From positions 1,550,001 to 1,614,000 of the forward strand of contig VNWV01000005.1 in the NCBI GenBank assembly GCA_009801085.1: a stretch of 64,000 nt of DNA, written 5' to 3'. The notes under the pieces were generated by a model. It searched no databases and had not been told where the DNA came from. It saw only the letters and a list, made by a program, of their open reading frames with translations. This document shows positions 27,641-37,003 of this stretch, piece after piece. Both the position numbers and the translations under genes were made by a program. Origin of the DNA: Lasiodiplodia sp. COLG20 (taxonomy: Eukaryota; Ascomycota; Dothideomycetes; Botryosphaeriales; Botryosphaeriaceae). Within the stretch, counting starts at the first letter, position 1, and every line of letters starts with the position of its first letter.

Positions 27641-29068
27641 ATGATACAACTATTTCTGTTATTTATCCGGCGCCTTTTGGGCTGCATTTTCGGCGACGGC
27701 GAAGTCGTTTCCCAGACCGCCGCTTCTACCGTGGTTCTCGAACCTCTGGCCGTGAAAGAAGACACTGACCCGGTACGGCCACGTTCCGACACGCAAAATG
27801 AAGAAGAGCCACGACAAGAAATCAACTATTCCACGTCGATAGACCCTAAGGAGCCTCCTACTCGCGCGCCTTCCGTCGCTCTCAGACTTTCAGTCGTAAA
27901 AGAATCGGAGGCCGACCTCGCACAGCTATATTCCAGCGCGGGAAAGAAGCAGGAAGAAGAGGAAGAAGAGGAAGAAGAGGAAGAAGAGGAAGAAGAGGAA
28001 GAAGAGGAAGAAGAGGAAGAAGAGGAAGAAGAACCACTGCAGGGGGAAATCAACGATGCCGTCATCCACAACATCCACCACAGCTTCTTCCACCGCCTGC
28101 CCCTGGATCTCCTCTACTACCTCGCAAAGCACCACATCCACGATTCCGCCGATCTCCTCGCCCTCGGCGCCAGCACGCGCGCCTTGCTCTTTTCCCCCAT
28201 GGCCGACGCGCCGTGGCTGGACCCACCACAGCCCTACCTCACAACATTGCGCGACTTCATGCGCGCCTGCGCTGCAGAAGAACAACAACAACACGGCGGA
28301 TTCGAACAAAATTATCCATGGCCGACGGTCCATAACGGCGACCGCGAACCCCTCGTCCCCTGCGGCGCCTGCCAGAGCATGCACCTGCGCTCTCTCTTCT
28401 CGGATGCACAGCTAGCCGCGCGGAAGCACGCCTCGCGCCGATGCAAAGGCTCGGCCGGCGTTGTGCGCCTCTGCCCGCATGCGACGACGACCCTTGCGCA
28501 ATTGTCAGCCCTCGAAGCGATGCGTCCGCATGGGGTCTGGCTATCTTGCCACGAGTGCGTCCGGCCACACTTTACGGTACTGTCGAGCACAATGTTCCGT
28601 TTCGCACCGGAAATGACGTTCTTGGTAACACGGTCTGTGAAGGTAGACGATGATGTTGCAGCGGTTGGTGATGGCAGCAGCAGCAGCAGCGATTCGTCGT
28701 TGGTCGCGGTGGCGGACGCCGAGCCGCACTTGACGCCCGAGATGACCTTGGGCGCATTGAAGGCCGCGGCGGAGCGCCATGGTATCGTCGCGTGCAATCA
28801 CATACGCCTGGACGACCCCAAGACATTCAAGTCCAATGTTTGGACGCCCTTCAGGTTTGGTCGCCATTTCATCCATAATTCGAGCCACGCATGTCGAACT
28901 AGAACATGCCAAGGGTATGTGCAGGTGTCCTGGTGGTATTCACGCACGAATTCGGGCTCTTTCAGACGTGACTATGTGCGGTTATACGTTACACGACGCT
29001 TGGGGCGGTCGAGGTCGGCAGAAGATAAGCAGTGGCTTGATCAGATTGAAAATTTGGAGGAAATGTAG
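27641..29068 (+). CDS. F-box-like protein with poly-Glu tract and Cys/His pairs
   Basis: 475 residues, no intron. Seen: a hydrophobic N-terminus (MIQLFLLFIRRLLGCIFG), an acidic linker, a ~27-residue Glu run from a 9-bp repeat, then an F-box-like helix set at about residues 148-188 (FHRLPLDLLYYLAKHHI, then DLLALGASTRALLF). The C-terminal half carries CGACQSMH (about 240), CKG, LCPH and CHEC, suggesting a small metal-binding fold. Known: fungal F-box proteins of this layout (F-box, then Cys pairs and a variable C-terminus) form large lineage-expanded families and may act as SCF ubiquitin-ligase adaptors. The N-terminal hydrophobic stretch is unusual; the true start could be further in, but no other in-frame Met is well placed before the Glu tract. 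The substrate is unknown. Tail-to-tail with the broken HET gene. Confidence 0.7.
   Translation: MIQLFLLFIRRLLGCIFGDGEVVSQTAASTVVLEPLAVKEDTDPVRPRSDTQNEEEPRQEINYSTSIDPKEPPTRAPSVALRLSVVKESEADLAQLYSSAGKKQEEEEEEEEEEEEEEEEEEEEEEEEEEEPLQGEINDAVIHNIHHSFFHRLPLDLLYYLAKHHIHDSADLLALGASTRALLFSPMADAPWLDPPQPYLTTLRDFMRACAAEEQQQHGGFEQNYPWPTVHNGDREPLVPCGACQSMHLRSLFSDAQLAARKHASRRCKGSAGVVRLCPHATTTLAQLSALEAMRPHGVWLSCHECVRPHFTVLSSTMFRFAPEMTFLVTRSVKVDDDVAAVGDGSSSSSDSSLVAVADAEPHLTPEMTLGALKAAAERHGIVACNHIRLDDPKTFKSNVWTPFRFGRHFIHNSSHACRTRTCQGYVQVSWWYSRTNSGSFRRDYVRLYVTRRLGRSRSAEDKQWLDQIENLEEM
27952..28032 (+). repeat. 9-bp coding minisatellite (GAAGAAGAG)x9
   Basis: Perfect or near-perfect tandem GAAGAAGAG units inside the F-box-like gene, encoding only Glu. 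The length is a multiple of three, so copy-number change alters the Glu run without breaking the frame. Confidence 0.92.
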
Positions 29069-29413
29069 TCGTAATATGTACATTTCAAGGTCAGGGACAA
29101 TGGTTGGACCAAGAAAGAACAAAAGAAAAAAAATGTGTCCATACATCCGGTTCTTGGTTACCAAGATCTCTTTGTAATAGCCCATGTCTGCTTGCATTTC
29201 TGTAATTATAACTACTAAATACCTGAGACTACTACGTCGTTCTCTATGCTATACTGGTTGAGCTCATCTGTGGTGTCGGACTACCCGAGTTTCTACCGCA
29301 AAGCCCAGCTCCGCTTCCATAGGCTCGCTTTCTACGTCGCTTCCGCTTCGAACCTACGGCCGTGCCTTCCAGCTCAGGTGACTGAGCTCGCGCTGCCTCC
29401 GCCTCATGAAGAA

Positions 29414-31418
29414 TTACACCAGAACGATCTTTTCCGAACATTTCTCCCAATCCATCCGAAGGCGCTGATATTCCCCCTCACGATCGAAGAAGCATTCGCC
29501 AACAACCTTGTAGCATGCAGAGAGCTCAGAGCCACGGTTCGAACGACGCAAAACGAAAGGCACATCTCCGCCGCTCAAGTCCCAGACTTCGTCCGCAACC
29601 TCTATCTCTTTGCGCGCCAACCCAACTCCGCCTCTTTCCGTGATGAACATCCTTCGGTCATGAACATTTACAAACATCTCGTGCAAGAAAGGGATATGAT
29701 GTTGTATGGTCCTATCCCTCCAACCCTCAACAAGTAGCTTCTCCAGCTTCGACATTGCCAAGAAGCATTGCTGATAATCTTCTTCAGTAGCTTTCCTGTA
29801 CCCAACTCTGCCGTTATCATCCGCAACCTGGCCTGTGCCTTCTGGGTTCACGATCGACGTTCTGACCTGGCCACACAGCACGGCATTCCAGAAGGTGTTT
29901 GCACTGCGGCTCGATCCAGACTTTGTGATATTTGCAGCCAGCCTCATCCACGCGAAAATCTCGGCGATGAAATCTTCCCATGATTCGATGGGGTTTGACA
30001 GAGCTACAACGGCATCAAATTTGAGCGAGCGGATGAGCAGTCCATGATCTGGTGTCAAAGATGGCACTTCAAAGTACGAATTGGCAGCAGCGGATATGTC
30101 CGAAACAAACCAGGGGTCTTGGCTCATCGAGTTGTATATGTCCATGGAGGAAACCAGCCAGTCTGGAAGCCACGAAGGGAATGAATTGTCCCTTTCTGGA
30201 CTTCTCCCACCTTCCAGTACTCCTAAATTCCGACTCTTCTTGATCATCGCTAAAGCCACTTCGGAGAACACCTGCACCGGCGATTGAGAGTAGTCCGCTA
30301 CTACAGGCGGGATGTCACCCCAATCGTTAACCAGGCCGAGGAGACCGAATACCAAGTCTCTGTTGTCGGTGGCCTTTTGCATGTTGAAGGTACTCGGAGC
30401 TGCATCAGGGAAAGCTCGTTGCCCTGGCGGAAATCGGCACGTGTGCTGAGAATGCGACCAAGGCGTTGCATGCTTGCAGCCAGAGAATTGAGCAGCTGCT
30501 CATCTGGAGAGGTCCTCAGTTGAATGATTTGCTGGCTACAGCACGTCCTCGTGTGCTTCTCGTACCAAGCATGGGCTCTCTGCCATACCGAGATGGGAAG
30601 CTGTTCGGACGCGAAAGCGAAAACAGCACGCGGGGAGACGGTTGCCTCCTGTACGATCCATATCCGCTTCCACCAGTCTTCGGTGAGAATGAGTCTGAGT
30701 TCGCAGAAATGCGGTCTGAAGTACGGTTCTACAGACATGGCTAGCGTTCCCGGCGCGTTGACCGCGAAGCACGGTGTTTCGTTGATGTGGCCGGTTCGGG
30801 CGAACATCTTCAGCAGTGAAAAGGCGTTTCTGGTTGGCTTCGACGTCGGTTGGGGCTTGTAGCGCTTTCTTTTCGAGTACCAGTCCTCGGCGAGCCACAG
30901 GATAGCTCTGTGGCAGGAGTGGTAGATGTCCTTCATCATCGCAACTTGGTGGCTTTTCTCTTGGTCGTCCTGTTGGTTTATGCAGATAGCGTCAATCCAC
31001 ATGACCCGCGGCTCGTGCGGTTGTCGCAGTCTGCGGAGTGCCACCCAGAGATTTATCGTTGCCCAGAAGATCTTGTCTCCGATCAGGATTGGACACTGGT
31101 GACTTGCATCTCCCCACACCTACGAAAGTGTCTCATACTTGGGTCTAGTGTCGAGGGAGATAGCGTGAACTTCATAGCATATTTTAGACCTCTACGCTCC
31201 TGGAAGTATGGTAACAAGTCGAATTTCGTGGGCTGAAGGATCAAGACTGTCGTAAGTGAATGGTTGTCTGTCGGTGCGTAAGCCTTTCTGGATGAAAGGC
31301 TGCATTTGATAATAAGACATGATTGCCCAACAAGATTGTACTCGTTATAGAGTCTACGGGTCTGAAGCGGCTTTGACAACGGAAACGTTGTATTCGTGGG
31401 GCGCAGATGTTTTACCAT
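29414..31418 (-). pseudogene. Broken HET (heterokaryon incompatibility) domain gene
   Basis: Minus strand. HET hallmarks are clear but lie in different frames. Near 31240 one frame reads VLILQPTKFDLLPYF. Another frame gives KICYEVHAISLDTRPKYETL, then S, then a TAG stop (31120-31122), then VWGDASHQCP, where functional HET proteins have an aromatic residue in the LSYVWGD motif. The frame then runs through WIDAICINQQDDQEKSHQV and RIWIVQEATV to about 30390. There it shifts: LMQLRVPST continues out of frame, while FNMQKATDNRDLVFGLLGLV resumes in the next frame and runs to the stop at 29414, including DEVWDLSGGDVPFVLRR. So there is one nonsense codon, one clear frameshift and a probable second 5' frameshift. 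Known: HET proteins trigger cell death on non-self hyphal fusion. Inference: a recently inactivated allele, since motifs are otherwise well kept. The 5' end is uncertain. Confidence 0.83.
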
Positions 31419-31637
31419 CTGAATAGCTAAGCGCCAGTATGCGAGGTAGGAGCCTTATAATTATCAGAACTGCACGGAAAAATCACGTGTGGGGCTTCGT
31501 AAATTAGGCAGCAGCTGGGGCTATTTAAGAAAGGTGATTCTTTGCCGAAATCCTGCTCCTCACCCAGCAATACATCAAATCTCGAGGCAACATCTATAAA
31601 AACCCGTCCGGTTTCAGTGCGATGAAAGATGTATATA

Positions 31638-31850
31638 CAGAGTGGTATCAGAGCCGAAGGCTAGCGTGGATTTATTTTTCGTTCATTGGTGATTGAAGCT
31701 ATTATCCGGATGTAATAGTGGGATTAACAATTATACATCCTCGTCCGGACGATAGCTTCCCTGTGTTGTTATCTATAAAGAAAATTGCCGAGGCATAAGG
31801 ACCCTATATTCTAGGGCTTTCGCGCTAGCCTTCGGCTTCAATACTGCTGC
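31638..31850. mobile_element. Short inverted-repeat element (MITE-like), copy B
   Basis: The outer arm GAGCCGAAGGCTAGCG near the left end is the reverse complement of CGCTAGCCTTCGGCTTC near the right end. An inner pair (TGAAGCTATTATCCGGATGT against CATCCTCGTCCGGACGATAG plus CTTC) flanks an AT-rich centre. About 213 bp, no coding capacity. It starts CAGAG after TA; the right terminus has diverged. The structure matches copies at 35284 and 59259. Confidence 0.75.
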
Positions 31851-32192
31851 TATTTAAAGCTACAAGCCACTAGCGCGGCGCCGCGGCCTTGAATTTCTCC
31901 AGTTGCCAAGCAAAACAATTGCGTCATTGTAAGCACTCGCATATGCGTCTCACCATCCCGCCGCGAGCCAATAATTGACTCTCCTCTGCTCTCTGCTTAA
32001 ACCGAGGGGTCTTGCAGCGAACCCTTCCCATTCCCTCCACAGATCTCTGTATATCTATCGTCAGAACCGTCTCCGGCATCCACGCAAACTTTATCTGCCT
32101 ATCCAATCTCTCCAACGCCTGCCTGCAGATCGCCCCCACCGCCTCCGCATTTTCAATTCCATCTCCCACCCCGATCATCGCTGCGCTCCACA
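31851..32192. other. Spacer / promoter and leader of the small His/Arg-rich peptide gene
   Basis: Between the element at 31638-31850 and the ATG at 32193. The sequence from about 31975 is C/T-rich and resembles a fungal 5' leader. No further gene is supported. Confidence 0.35.
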
Positions 32193-32613
32193 ATGTGTTT
32201 CTGCACCGGCACCACCGAGGCAAGGACCCCAGCCTTCCCATTCCTCCCTTCTCCCCTCGCCCCAACAACTAACACACCACACCCCACAGTACGCACCCTA
32301 CGACGAGCCCCCGCCGCGCGTGACGACGCACACGGCCTACCAGCGCCCGACGTCGCGACACAGCTACCGCTCGTACCACCGCAGCAGCACCGGCCACATC
32401 GCCGCGCTGCCGCCGCCCAGCGCGCGCCGCTCGTACGACCACCACTACTCCCACCATCGCTCCAGCGCGCACTCTCTACCACCTGTCGTCTCCGAGCGCC
32501 GCTACGTCGAGTATCGCGAGCCGCACCATGTGGCGCATCCGGCTAGGCATAGCGTGCAGTTGGTTGAGAGGAGGCCGAGGGCGGTGAGTAGGGAGAGGGT
32601 GGTGTTGGTGTAG
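32193..32613 (+). CDS. Small His/Arg/Tyr-rich protein with a GC-AG intron, join(32193..32219,32290..32613)
   Basis: Predicted 116 residues. Exon 1 encodes MCFCTGTTE. The intron begins GAG|GCAAGG (a GC donor) and ends CCCACAG at 32289. Exon 2 opens YAPYDEPPPRVTTHTAYQRP and continues rich in Arg, His, Ser and Tyr (SYRSYHRSSTGHIAALPPP, DHHYSHHRSSAHSLPP) to VSRERVVLV. Known: short ascomycete proteins beginning MCFG/MCFC with a basic, His/Tyr-rich tail recur as uncharacterised families; the function is not established. The join was chosen because no GT donor in exon 1 keeps frame, while the GC donor plus CAG acceptor gives a clean phase-0 fusion. The exon 2 frame is open upstream of 32290 too, so a different first exon remains possible. 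Confidence 0.55.
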
Positions 32614-33331
32614 GGTGGTGTGGTGAGGAGTTGGGGAGAGAGAGGCGTGAGGGAGGGGTGGATGTATACACGAGGATATGGGTTACGATGTCATGATGGG
32701 CGGGTTAGCTTTGGGGGATTTCAGCATTCTTGAAGAGCCATGTGCGTAATCGTTAAAAGGTAATACATATTAATGATGGTTCTGTTCTCTTTCTTAGATC
32801 CAGCTTCACGTGTCATGGTGATGGGGGCGAAAAGAGATGGGTGGAGAAGAAGGCTTGCTACTGCGAGGGATCAACATTTGCTACGATATGACACGCAATT
32901 CATCTCCACTTTTGGAGGCAGGCCAAGAGATGGCGAGTAATTGCGAATGGGAGATTAGGGGCCGTTCGTCAGGTCCCACAACGTCTCCGGATTCAATGGT
33001 TACCCTTAGCTCCGCCAGGCTTTATCAACGACCTTTAGGAGGTCTGGAATCCGCCTCACAGAAGCCATCTCTACAAAGGAACCAATCATACTGGTAGCGG
33101 CCAACCACGATTCCGGGGAACCGAAGACCACGTGGGGCTGAACAACGCTTGGATCCACAACCCCGCACTGAAACCCTGTGCAGACTGCCTGATCTGGTTA
33201 GGAATCAACAGGCGGCACTTTCTTGGTGTTGTGCCTTAACTGCCGGCCAGCGGCTCCTACAACTCGCGTCACAGGAATTTCGTTACTCCCAGTCTGTTCT
33301 GCCTTCGTTGTTCAGTTTCTCTGCCTCTAAA
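32614..33331. other. Spacer before the SDR gene
   Basis: About 720 bp with no supportable gene. Both neighbours are on the plus strand. Open frames at 32837-33097 and 33149-33330 lack motifs and are taken as promoter/leader sequence. Confidence 0.4.
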
Positions 33332-34581
33332 ATGTCTCTTCGCAATCAATTGAGCCTCCCGCGCGAAGGTAGAGATCCCCAAAGCTCTGACACGACACTT
33401 TTTAAGCATGTTGGAACTAACATCACATCACGTTTCCAGGCTTCACCATCGACGTCCTCGGCCGCATTCTTAAACACACAGCCCTCAACCCTGCCCTCAC
33501 CCTCCCGCTCCTCCTACTGGCCCGCTTCACACAAAAAGGCCAGGGATTATCCGCCGCCCACCCCAAACTATTGAAACACCTAAAGACACTCCTCTACCTC
33601 GGCCTCGCAGACCGCATCAGCGCCTGGCTCGACCGCAACGCCGCCAACAACTGGACGCGCGACGACACGTGGGACTGGACCCCCGCCGGCAACGAGCTCG
33701 TCGTCGTAACCGGCGGCAGCGACGGCATCGGCAGGGAAATCGTGCTGCAGCTAGCCGCGCGGGGCATCCGCGTCGCGGTGCTAGACATCCAGGCCCCAAC
33801 CTGGTCCTCCTCCTCCTCCGACCCCGCCGCCGCCCTACCCACCGTTTACTACGCGCACTGCGACCTCTCGTCGCCCCCCTCCATCGACGCCGCGCTCGCC
33901 GCCGTGCGCGCGCACTTCGCCGGCCGCGAGCCGACCGTCCTAATCAACAACGCCGGCGTGTGCTTCGGCAAACCACTCCTGGACACGCCGCCACACCTCG
34001 TCCGCAAGACGTTCGCCGTCAACACTTTCGCGCACTTCGACCTCGCGCAGCGCCTGCTGCCGGCGATGGTGGCGCGCGACCACGGCATGGTCGTGACGGT
34101 CGCCAGCCAGGCGGCCTTCGTCGCGGCGCCGATGCTGGCCGACTACGCGGCGTCCAAGGCCGCGGCGCTGGCGCTGCACGAGGCGCTGGCGGCGGAACTG
34201 GCGACGGTGTACGACGCGCCGCGCGTGCGGACGCTGGCCGTGTGTCAGAATTACACGCGCACGCGGCTGTTTGAGGGGTTTAGGGAGGGGGATGGCTGGG
34301 TCAATTATACGTTGCAGCCGCAGACGGTGGCGGAGGCGGTGGTGGGGAAGGTTTTAAGCGGGGACAGCGGGTTGGTGGTGTTGCCGGCGGCCGGGTGGTG
34401 GATTAGTGCGAAGGTGAGGGAGTGGCCGTTGTGGATGCAGGTTGGGTTGAGGAAGAGGTGTGTGGAGCTGATGCAGGGGTGGAAGGGGAGGGTGGTCGAG
34501 CAGGGGAAGGGGGAGGAGGAGGAGGACGGGAACGGTGCGGAGAAGGAGGAGGCTGGAGTGGGTGAGGAGAAGGCGGCGTAG
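33332..34581 (+). CDS. Membrane-anchored short-chain dehydrogenase/reductase (17beta-HSD11/RDH10-like), join(33332..33368,33440..34581)
   Basis: Predicted 392-residue NAD(P)-dependent oxidoreductase of the classical SDR fold. Seen: exon 1 MSLRNQLSLPRE, a 71-nt intron (GTAGAG..CCAG), then a hydrophobic N-terminal segment (ALTLPLLLLARFT) that may anchor it to the ER or lipid droplets. The Rossmann motif VVTGGSDGIG lies at about 101-110 and NNAG at 182-185. The catalytic triad is Ser about 235 in VTVASQAAF, with Tyr about 248 and Lys about 252 in YAASK. The C-terminus is charged (GEEEEDGNGAEKEE). Known: this subgroup oxidises or reduces retinoids, steroids or long-chain alcohols; the fungal substrate is unknown. 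All catalytic residues are present, so it should be active. The first-exon start was chosen because it restores a typical amphipathic N-terminus ahead of the hydrophobic segment. Third-position G/C is strikingly high in 33590-34250. Confidence 0.85.
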
Positions 34582-35283
34582 GCGTGGTGCTGAGGGATGA
34601 AGGCATTGGATGGTTGAGTCTAGGTGGAGGATGCAGGACTTGGCGAGCTGACGAACGATATCGTTCTCCCAACGTGTAACTCTCTCTGAGCCCCATATAC
34701 TGACATTTACTTTTACAAACAATCATCTCGGGCGGAGACTGTCGATTGTCCGCTGCATCTTCACTTGTGAATACGAGATTCTGGATGCGAGTCTATCGGC
34801 TTCGCGCGGAACGCCAGTGAGAACTTCTGCACGTTGCGGCTGGCATTGCTTCTATCGTTGAGTCGCTTTACGAGTATTCTGCTTGTTGTCTGTAAATAGG
34901 CTCCAGACGTACCTGAAGAAACGCTATGGCGGGAGGGTTATCCTTACCGGAATGGCGCAAGGTTGATTTGACTTTAATTGATTTCTGCTTGTGTTGACAG
35001 GTTCTATTTTCAGCCGTACACGTGGAGCGCTAAGCATTGTGAGCTACTCGCGGCCATGGAAATCTTCGTTTCGCAGAAGCTGAACCAGCAGATTTCATGT
35101 GAGGGACTACATCATCGCATTCTCTGCTCTCATGGTGCTGTTGGTGATGATTCCAACATACTCGTCGTGTAGTAAAGCAGCTGTAGTACATGTGAAAGCA
35201 ATAAAAGGAGGTCCAGCGAAGAGGTTAAGGTTTTGCGCTAGCGCGCTAAAATAGGGTGATGCCCTACAAGCCGGTGAACCGCG
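34582..35283. other. Spacer downstream of the SDR gene
   Basis: About 700 bp, no supportable gene. A short open frame at 34978-35172 lacks motifs. The last ~50 bp contain another GCGCTAGCGCGC-like palindrome (about 35235), close to element copy C, possibly an older element end. Confidence 0.4.
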
Positions 35284-35499
35284 CGGAGGGATATCGCAGC
35301 CGAAGGCTAGCGCGATGAATAGATCGATGGATAACTATCAATTTTCTTCACAACGCCTGTAAATAGTTCAAGCTATCATCCGGACATGACTGTATAATCA
35401 TTAATCCCACATTTTCGTGCGCACAACTCTTCAGCTACCCACCCCGTAGCATGAGCGAACAACAAATTCTCCTTAGCCTTCGGCTGCAATGCCCCTCTG
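35284..35499. mobile_element. Short inverted-repeat element (MITE-like), copy C
   Basis: Left end CGGAGGGATATCGCAGCCGA then AGGCTAGCGCG; right end CCTTAGCCTTCGGCTGCAAT then GCCCCTCTG: inverted terminal repeats of roughly 30 bp with mismatches. An inner inverted pair (TTCAAGCTATCATCCGGACA and its decayed partner around GTGCGCACAACTCTTCAGC) flanks TAATCATTAATCC. About 216 bp, non-coding. Same family as copies at 31638 and 59259. Confidence 0.75.
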
Positions 35500-35664
35500 C
35501 AGAATGTCAGCTTCCGGTAATGCGGGTTAAAATTATACTCACAAACTAACTACGCCTCCGAAAGGAGCAGGCTTCTTCCAAAAGGGGAAATACTTTGTCG
35601 CACTGTTCAAGCCTGGGCAAAATCTACACGACGTTCCGAATACGATAGTCGGCTTTCTATCAAG

Positions 35665-35670
35665 TATAAA
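35665..35670 (+). promoter_or_regulatory. TATA box candidate for the secreted-protein gene
   Basis: TATAAA in the context AGTATAAATTG, 115 bp before the ATG at 35785. Position fits a fungal core promoter; role inferred. Confidence 0.4.
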
Positions 35671-35784
35671 TTGATATGTGGAGCACCTATGGCAATCACC
35701 ACCAAGCCTCAGTTCCAATCTTCATCGCCTTGAGGTGATCTCAGCAGAATCTGGCACTCGTCCTTCCCGAAACAAGCAACCACA

Positions 35785-36570
35785 ATGCTGTTCAATCTTC
35801 GCACCGCCGCCGCAGCGGCTCTTGCTTTCATGGCTGTCCCCTCTTTCGCTACCAACGCGGGCGATATCGTCGGATCGATCCATGCTCTGACAGCCAAGGC
35901 CAAGGCGCTGCACGACACTTGCTCGTCCGTTTACTCGGCTCCCCAGGGAGGCTATGTACGACCCCGCTTTCACTTGTTTCCTGTTTTTTGATTGGAAAGG
36001 GGATGCTGATATTGACCTCTTTTTTCAGGCCATCGACGACAAGTTCACTGAAGTTGTGGTCGAAGCCAAGGCCTGCTTCGAGATTGTCAAGACGGCTCAT
36101 GGCTTTTCTGCCGTCTACACCGAGGAAGAGTCCATCAAAATTACCGAGGCCTGGAATGACGTGAGCACTCCTCATCCCTGCTTACTCCCACGACATCAAC
36201 TGACCTCCCAAACCAGTGTCTCGGTGAGCACGAGAAGGTCGTCGTCTTCCTCAAGGAGAGCACCACCGTCTTCGAAAAAAGCGCCAAGGTCATCGTCGAC
36301 TTCAGCAAGGAGATTGTGGAGATCTTTGGCGTACGTCAAACAGTCCCTTCTTTTCCCCCCTTTCTCAAACTACAGGTTGAGACGCTTCCTTATACCTAAT
36401 ACATGCTAACGTCAACATAGCATATCACGGATACCCTTCAAGACATCTGCCCGCCCCAGAAGCCGCATATCCAGGAGCTGTGGCCGCCTGTCCAGAACAA
36501 CTTCCAGACATGCATCAGCGAGTATGGCGGTAAGGGCGGCTGGCGTGCGAAGAGGGCCTTTGTCGCCTAA
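35785..36570 (+). CDS. Small secreted protein, possibly HsbA-like, join(35785..35955,36029..36160,36217..36330,36421..36570)
   Basis: Predicted 188 residues in four exons, all phase 0. Seen: a signal peptide (MLFNLRTAAAAALAFMAVPS, cleavage probably near FA|TNAG), then a helical chain with evenly spread Cys (DTCSS, KACFE, NDCLGEH, DICPPQ, TCISE), ending GGWRAKRAFVA. Introns are GTACGA..TTCAG, GTGAGC..CCAG and GTACGT..ATAG; the last has a textbook TGCTAAC branch site. A CTACAG at 36369-36374 is a rejected earlier acceptor. Known: HsbA and cell-wall galactomannoprotein families are secreted helical fungal proteins of this size, but similarity here is by overall character only. Inference: an extracellular or wall protein, perhaps with a role in surface contact. 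A function beyond secretion cannot be read from the sequence. Confidence 0.78.
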
Positions 36571-37003
36571 TTAGCGCATCGTAGGTGCGAGATCTGGGTT
36601 ATCTAGATCGAGAGACACTCTAGCATCAAATTTGCTCTACATGCCGATACACTTTAGCGAGTGTGGTGGAGGACTTGATTGTAGAGGGGGAGAAAAGTTA
36701 GCATTGTTTCATGTGGATGGATAATGCTATAAGTCTTGTAAGCATGCATACTAAACACTATACATGAAACTTTGGGTGGCGCGATCAAGTGAATTTGGAA
36801 ATCAATGTCTGTGCCATGATGATGTCGCTTATTTTGCGGTTTTCAGTGACTTGCATATGGTGCATGTGACTAAGCCCAGACACCCCACTGTGCTGACAGC
36901 TGAAGGCACCCACTCGTCGCAAGGCTGTCCAAGAACAAGTCGCCTCTTTCTTCCCTCCCATGACCCCCACGCATGACAGCAGCTGTGATTCCGCAACTCT
37001 TCC
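36571..37003. other. Spacer between the secreted-protein gene and the NLR gene
   Basis: 433 bp; 3' flank of one gene and promoter of the next. No extra gene or clear regulatory motif seen. Confidence 0.4.

Noticed and set aside
29246..29737. 163-codon plus-strand frame over the 3' part of the HET gene
   Set aside because: Opposite strand carries conserved HET C-terminal motifs; the plus frame has none.
33669..34274. 201-codon Arg/Ala-rich frame within the SDR gene
   Set aside because: A +1 shadow of GC-rich SDR codons; the SDR frame holds every catalytic motif.
36369..36374. CTACAG as acceptor of the third intron of the secreted-protein gene
   Set aside because: It lacks an upstream branch site; the ATAG at 36420 follows a perfect TGCTAAC and gives phase-0 continuation.
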